Shown here piece by piece: positions 21,382 through 24,232 of a stretch of DNA of 24,232 bases (positions are counted from its first letter, which is position 1; every line of letters begins with the position of its first letter). The position numbers were made by a program, and so were the translations under genes. The stretch lies in the IMG/VR virus record IMGVR_UViG_3300031565_000358, positions 1 through 24,232 of that record; one strand, written 5' to 3'. This DNA comes from a virus. The notes under the pieces are model-generated. The model saw only the letters and a list, made by a program, of their open reading frames with translations, was not told the origin of the DNA and did not search any database.

Positions 21382-21866
21382 TCTATTATCTCCGATGGGG
21401 TTGATTCAACTATTGCTTGCTGCTGTCGTTTATACTGATCTGCACGCCAAAGCATTGTAATTCCAAACAAATGATCATACTCGTGTTGAAAACACCTAGC
21501 AGCTAGTCCGTGTAATAGTTCTTCTTTTATTTCTCCTGAAGCATTGAAATATTGAACTGTAACACTAGTCGACCTGTGTACAGGAGCCGTACGATCTGGA
21601 TAACTCAAACAGCCTTCTTCTTCTACGGCTGTTTGCTCTGAAAATTCTTTTATGCTAGGATTAAAAACATTACGACGCACACCAGCAACTTCCATTACAA
21701 ATACTTGTTCTCTGAGACCGACTTGGTTTGCTGCTAACCCAATGCCTCCATTCTTTTTCATAAATTTAAACATGTTATCAGCTACAATTTTATTAGCAAC
21801 AGGGAATTTAAAGCTGATAGGCTTGGTTGTGAACGCTAATGTTTTAGATGTTAGTTTCATTGTCAT
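21378..21866 (-). CDS. def: Peptide deformylase
   Basis: Removes the formyl group from the N-terminal Met of new proteins. All three family motifs are present: GIGLAANQ (41-48), EGCLSYP (84-90, with the metal-binding Cys) and QHEYDH (127-132, with two metal His and the catalytic Glu). At 162 residues it matches bacterial Def length without the long tail, as in known phage deformylases of cyanophages. Two starts are possible, 21866 (MTMKLTS) and 21860 (MKLTS). The late motif just upstream predicts a start site between them, favouring 21860 for the late mRNA. No Shine-Dalgarno is seen. It sits 5 nt after dnaJ and overlaps clpA. Confidence 0.95.
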   Translation of the reverse strand: MTMKLTSKTLAFTTKPISFKFPVANKIVADNMFKFMKKNGGIGLAANQVGLREQVFVMEVAGVRRNVFNPSIKEFSEQTAVEEEGCLSYPDRTAPVHRSTSVTVQYFNASGEIKEELLHGLAARCFQHEYDHLFGITMLWRADQYKRQQQAIVESTPSEIIE

Positions 21867-21868
21867 AA

Positions 21869-21876
21869 TATTTATT
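21869..21876 (-). promoter_or_regulatory. Late promoter motif AATAAATA before def
   Basis: AATAAATA on the minus strand includes the TAA stop (21872-21874) of the dnaJ-like gene. T4-like spacing puts the start near 21863, three bases before ATG 21860. Confidence 0.45.
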
Positions 21877-22723
21877 CATCCTTGAATTGTGGGGAGTTTA
21901 TTTCTTTGATCATTGCCAGTTGTTTTTCGTTTAAATCCTTAGGTATTGTAATCTGCACCAGCAATTTCAGATCTCCTCGGTGTTTATCAGATACTTTAAC
22001 GCCTTTACCTTTTAATGAAAGCCCAGTACCAAATTGTGTGCCCACCGGAATCATTACATCGTATGTGCTGTCGTCATAATTTTTAAATTGAACTATAGAT
22101 CCAGTTAATGCATCCCACACCGAAATATCAATTTTAGAACAAAGTACATTAGATTGCTCTAACCAGAAGCCGTTTGGCATTGAAATTCTAAATTCAACAA
22201 GTAAATCTCCTGTCGGAATATTGTTAATTGCATCATCTCCTAAGCCGGGATATTTTGTCCTCGGGGGATTGCTAAGTGATTTGGGATAATGTACTTCTAT
22301 TTGTTTCTCTGTATGTTTGCTGGTCTTATAAGATAGAACTTTTGTTTTCGGTTCTAATAACTCTTTCAGTTCAATTTGAATAGTTAATAAAATATCTTTA
22401 TTTTTAGGTTTATGTCTAGATACTTTTTCCTCAGTAAATCGCCTAAATAACGCGTCCATCATTTCATCTCGAAGGTCTCCAAAATTTGCGCCATGTATTT
22501 GATAAGAACCAGAGCTAGTCCCGTGCTTCCGTTGCATATCGTACTTGGATTTCTTACTGATGTCGCTCAATGTATCGTGTGCTTCATTAATTTCCTTGAA
22601 CTTTGTTTCGTTGCCCGTTTCTCTATCTGGATGATGCGTCATAGCCAATTTTCGGTAAGCTTTTTTGATGTCTTCAGCCGTAGCGGTATCAGACAAACCC
22701 AAAATTTGGTAATAGTCCTTCAT
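21872..22723 (-). CDS. DnaJ/CbpA-type J-domain co-chaperone
   Basis: A 283-residue protein. The J domain spans residues 1-68 ([20 protein letters not shown], with HPD at 31-33, then [13 protein letters not shown]), which stimulates host DnaK ATPase. It lacks the Gly/Phe-rich region and the CxxCxGxG zinc fingers, so it is of CbpA/class II type. C-terminal substrate-binding segments follow: [20 protein letters not shown] (~112-131), [23 protein letters not shown], and [25 protein letters not shown] (in two parts). It has its own sigma70-type promoter and no Shine-Dalgarno. It heads the proteostasis block with def and clpA, with the end 5 nt before def. Confidence 0.9.
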   Translation of the reverse strand: MKDYYQILGLSDTATAEDIKKAYRKLAMTHHPDRETGNETKFKEINEAHDTLSDISKKSKYDMQRKHGTSSGSYQIHGANFGDLRDEMMDALFRRFTEEKVSRHKPKNKDILLTIQIELKELLEPKTKVLSYKTSKHTEKQIEVHYPKSLSNPPRTKYPGLGDDAINNIPTGDLLVEFRISMPNGFWLEQSNVLCSKIDISVWDALTGSIVQFKNYDDSTYDVMIPVGTQFGTGLSLKGKGVKVSDKHRGDLKLLVQITIPKDLNEKQLAMIKEINSPQFKDE

Positions 22724-22729
22724 TAATGA

Positions 22730-22758
22730 ATTATAAAGCCAATACCGTTTCTAGTCAA
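22730..22758 (-). promoter_or_regulatory. Sigma70-type promoter of the dnaJ-like gene
   Basis: TTGACT (22753-22758), 17-nt spacer, TATAAT (22730-22735) on the minus strand, filling the 40-bp gap after the o-spanin gene. Exactly six bases separate the -10 box from ATG 22723, so the mRNA would start at the A of the start codon (leaderless). Confidence 0.6.
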
Positions 22759-22763
22759 ATCTA

Positions 22764-23117
22764 TTACTTTTGATCTAGTTGCTTTCTCTCGTAGTATTGT
22801 TTTAATGCGGCAATGATTGCTCGCTGTTGTCTAATATACCGTCTAAGTTCTGCAGTATTCAAACTTAAAACTTGGTAACCTTCACCGGTTAATGCAAATA
22901 GGACAACTGAGCCGCCCCGTTTTTCCATTTCTCTTACTTTATCTTCAAAATTATCTTTGGTAATGATGTACCATTCCATTGCAATTTGTTGTGCTGGTTC
23001 TGGCTCCGGAAGTAGCAGTGGAGGTTTATCAACTATTTCTGGTTTGGTAAAAACGTGATCTATTCCGCCGCATCCAGCCAAAAATAATGTCATTAAAATT
23101 GCAGCAATTATTTTCAT
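22764..23117 (-). CDS. Outer-membrane spanin lipoprotein (o-spanin, Rz1-like)
   Basis: A 117-residue lipoprotein. The signal peptide MKIIAAILMTLFLAGC has a lipobox LAGC with the lipidated Cys at residue 16. A Pro-rich stretch (KPPLLLPEPEPAQQ) follows, then VVLFALTGEGYQVLSLN and a C-terminal helix RRYIRQQRAIIAALKQYYE. O-spanins pair with an inner-membrane spanin through the periplasm and fuse the membranes at lysis. The start overlaps the preceding i-spanin stop by 4 nt, the usual arrangement. It is longer than lambda Rz1, mostly in the FALTGEGY/LSLNTAEL part, which recurs in phage proteins of this kind as I recall them. Confidence 0.65.
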   Translation of the reverse strand: MKIIAAILMTLFLAGCGGIDHVFTKPEIVDKPPLLLPEPEPAQQIAMEWYIITKDNFEDKVREMEKRGGSVVLFALTGEGYQVLSLNTAELRRYIRQQRAIIAALKQYYERKQLDQK

Positions 23118-23596
23118 GGCTCAACCTTTAACATATTCCCGCATACAGAATTTTTAACTTTGCCAGCACGTTCGTCTGCAGTTAACGGAGATCCAGTTGC
23201 AATTTCATTGCATCGAAGAGCATCTCGTGTCGCGTTATTAACAATGTTTTCCACTAGCCCAGGCTTCCTTACAGCTATGGAACTAAAATCTCTCTTCTTT
23301 CCTAATTTATTTTGGGTAAATGTTTTAGCTAGTTCTGCGCGTTCTTTACTTGCATCAGACAATTCTCTAAACAATTCTATTCTAACCTTTGCTGCTTGCT
23401 TCATATCGTCGTCTAGCTTTTTAATTTTCTTTGCTTGTGCTTCTTGTGCTTCTTGCATTTTAATTTGATTAGCTTCAGCAACCTTTAAATCACTACGCAA
23501 ACTTAGAACATAAAAATATCCACTAACACCAGCAGCACCAACAATAAGGGCCACAATCAAATAAATTTGAATCATCCCACGTTGTTTAGTAAACAT
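23114..23596 (-). CDS. Inner-membrane spanin (i-spanin, Rz-like)
   Basis: A 160-residue type II membrane protein: one N-terminal transmembrane segment (QIYLIVALIVGAAGVSGYFY, ~9-28), then a long charged coiled coil (QEAQEAQAKKIKKLDDDMKQ, FRELSDASKERAELAKTF). The periplasmic C-terminus has two Cys (LRCNEIATG, NSVCGNML). This is the i-spanin plan. The start at 23596 (MFTKQRGM) is chosen because it forms TAATG with the upstream stop and puts the membrane segment at the N-terminus; in-frame ATGs at 23623 and 23635 would add 9-13 charged residues. It is paired with the overlapping lipoprotein gene; no endolysin or holin is visible beside it. Confidence 0.65.
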   Translation of the reverse strand: MFTKQRGMIQIYLIVALIVGAAGVSGYFYVLSLRSDLKVAEANQIKMQEAQEAQAKKIKKLDDDMKQAAKVRIELFRELSDASKERAELAKTFTQNKLGKKRDFSSIAVRKPGLVENIVNNATRDALRCNEIATGSPLTADERAGKVKNSVCGNMLKVEP

Positions 23597-24150
23597 TATT
23601 TGGTTCCGCTCAGTATCCGCCATCCGTCTGTCCAATCATTAATTGGAGCTTTTGATTCTACCGGAAGTTGGGCCATTGTTTTCATTGCATCAATATCATC
23701 GGTATTAGGATATCTTTGCAAATATTCCTCGGGTGTTAGAGGTATTTTCTGTTCTAATTCTTCTTTCGTAATAGGATACTTTTTGATACTCTTACCATAA
23801 CGGAATCTCAAATCTTCAACATCTATATCTGTTAGGTTACTCATTTCTCTTGTAATCTTTAAGATTTGCTCGACAACTTTAGGACTGCGCTCTAACTCAA
23901 CAAACACAAGGTAGTCGCCGTCGCCGCCAATGTCGCCGCTACTAACATCGGCGTCTAATACAAACTCATATCCTTTTTCGAAGAAATCGGAAAGATCAAG
24001 TCCGGGTTCTTTATTCATAGTTTTAAAACTAACAACTACAATATCTTCATCCCTGCCCATCTTGCTTTTAAATTCATCAATGTGGACACGATCAGAAACT
24101 GTGTCTTTTAAGTCAGCATTTTGTAGGCCTTCTCTTAATGCTCGTTTCAT
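23596..24150 (-). CDS. Conserved T4-like phage protein of unknown function, 184 residues
   Basis: The start is placed at ATG 24150 (MKRALREGLQNADLKD), with AAGGA 11 nt upstream and directly after the previous stop; the frame extends to an ATG at 24213, which lies in the coding end of the upstream gene. Segments are HIDEFKSKMGRDEDIVVVSF, FFEKGYEFVLDADVSSGDIG, DYLVFVELERSPKVVEQILK, LTDIDVEDLRFRYG and PLTPEEYLQRYP. I recall similar proteins near head genes of marine T4-like phages, without a known function. It is acidic and soluble, of mixed alpha/beta type. It is likely co-transcribed with the gene at the right edge. Confidence 0.6.
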   Translation of the reverse strand: MKRALREGLQNADLKDTVSDRVHIDEFKSKMGRDEDIVVVSFKTMNKEPGLDLSDFFEKGYEFVLDADVSSGDIGGDGDYLVFVELERSPKVVEQILKITREMSNLTDIDVEDLRFRYGKSIKKYPITKEELEQKIPLTPEEYLQRYPNTDDIDAMKTMAQLPVESKAPINDWTDGWRILSGTK

Positions 24151-24151
24151 A

Positions 24152-24232
24152 TTAAAATTGTCCTTGCTGTCCTGGTGAATTTGGCGGAGCGACTGGCATT
24201 CCTGACTCTGCATCGTTCTCCATGTTATCGTT
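24152..24232 (-). CDS. C-terminal end of an unidentified gene (partial)
   Basis: An open frame enters from the right edge and ends at TAA 24152-24154. Its last residues read GMPVAPPNSPGQQGQF, a Pro/Gln/Gly-rich disordered tail preceded by NDNMENDAES. The next gene starts 1 nt later with a Shine-Dalgarno inside this frame, which supports a real coding end. Tails like this occur on phage head proteins such as portals, but 26 residues cannot identify it. Confidence 0.45.
   Translation of the reverse strand, partial: NDNMENDAESGMPVAPPNSPGQQGQF

Noticed and set aside
1-24232. CRISPR array, tRNA genes, integrase or transposase
   Set aside because: No regularly spaced repeats, no cloverleaf with a clear T-arm and no recombinase motif were found by reading; a tRNAscan run would be decisive for tRNAs.

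Overview
The window is a piece of a tailed-phage genome of the T4 superfamily (myovirus type). The evidence is a family B DNA polymerase of gp43 type, a gp45-type sliding clamp and a DsbA-like small protein in one block. It is supported by T4/cyanophage-style late promoter motifs (NATAAATA), a spanin pair, and tightly packed genes with 1-4 nt stop/start overlaps. The DNA is AT-rich. The spanin pair (inner-membrane protein plus lipoprotein) implies a Gram-negative host; I cannot name the host or the phage. All genes but one lie on the minus strand, so transcription runs from the right edge to the left. Both edges cut genes.

In transcription order: (1) 24232-22764 holds the end of an unknown gene, a conserved phage protein of unknown function, and an i-spanin/o-spanin pair. 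(2) 22723-19099 is a proteostasis block: a DnaJ-type co-chaperone, a peptide deformylase and a ClpA-type unfoldase that keeps a ClpP-docking loop. (3) 19163-11575 holds an unknown protein, a GT-A glycosyltransferase, an NMNAT/cytidylyltransferase-like enzyme, and a group of unknown proteins including very acidic 852-residue and 464-residue ones. Several of these start with short leaders resembling T4 capsid-targeting sequences. (4) 11616-10624 is the only plus-strand gene, a PP-loop ATP pyrophosphatase. (5) 10545-5845 is the replication block: DsbA-like protein, DNA polymerase, a methyltransferase-like protein and the sliding clamp. (6) 5845-1 is a base-modification and nucleotide block: a DpdA/TGT-like transglycosylase, a QueD-like T-fold protein, GTP cyclohydrolase I, a macro-domain protein, a GT-B glycosyltransferase, a cupin-like protein and a phosphoribosyltransferase cut by the left edge.

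The main biological reading is that this phage probably replaces some guanine in its DNA with a 7-deazaguanine derivative. FolE starts the pathway from GTP, the QueD-like protein may do the second step (its catalytic Cys is not where expected), and DpdA would insert the base into DNA. QueE and QueC are not in the window. The macro-domain protein belongs to the class that removes ADP-ribose from macromolecules and could counter an ADP-ribosylating defence. Other points of interest are an 81-bp in-frame GC-rich insertion-like segment inside the 852-residue gene, three late-promoter motifs built around upstream stop codons, four sigma70-like promoters all with 17-bp spacers (two predicting leaderless mRNAs), and a 22-bp perfect palindrome abutting a start codon.

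There is no gene-free stretch over 300 bases; the longest gap is the 78 bp between the divergent genes at 10546-10623. I saw no tRNA, rRNA, CRISPR array, transposase or integrase.
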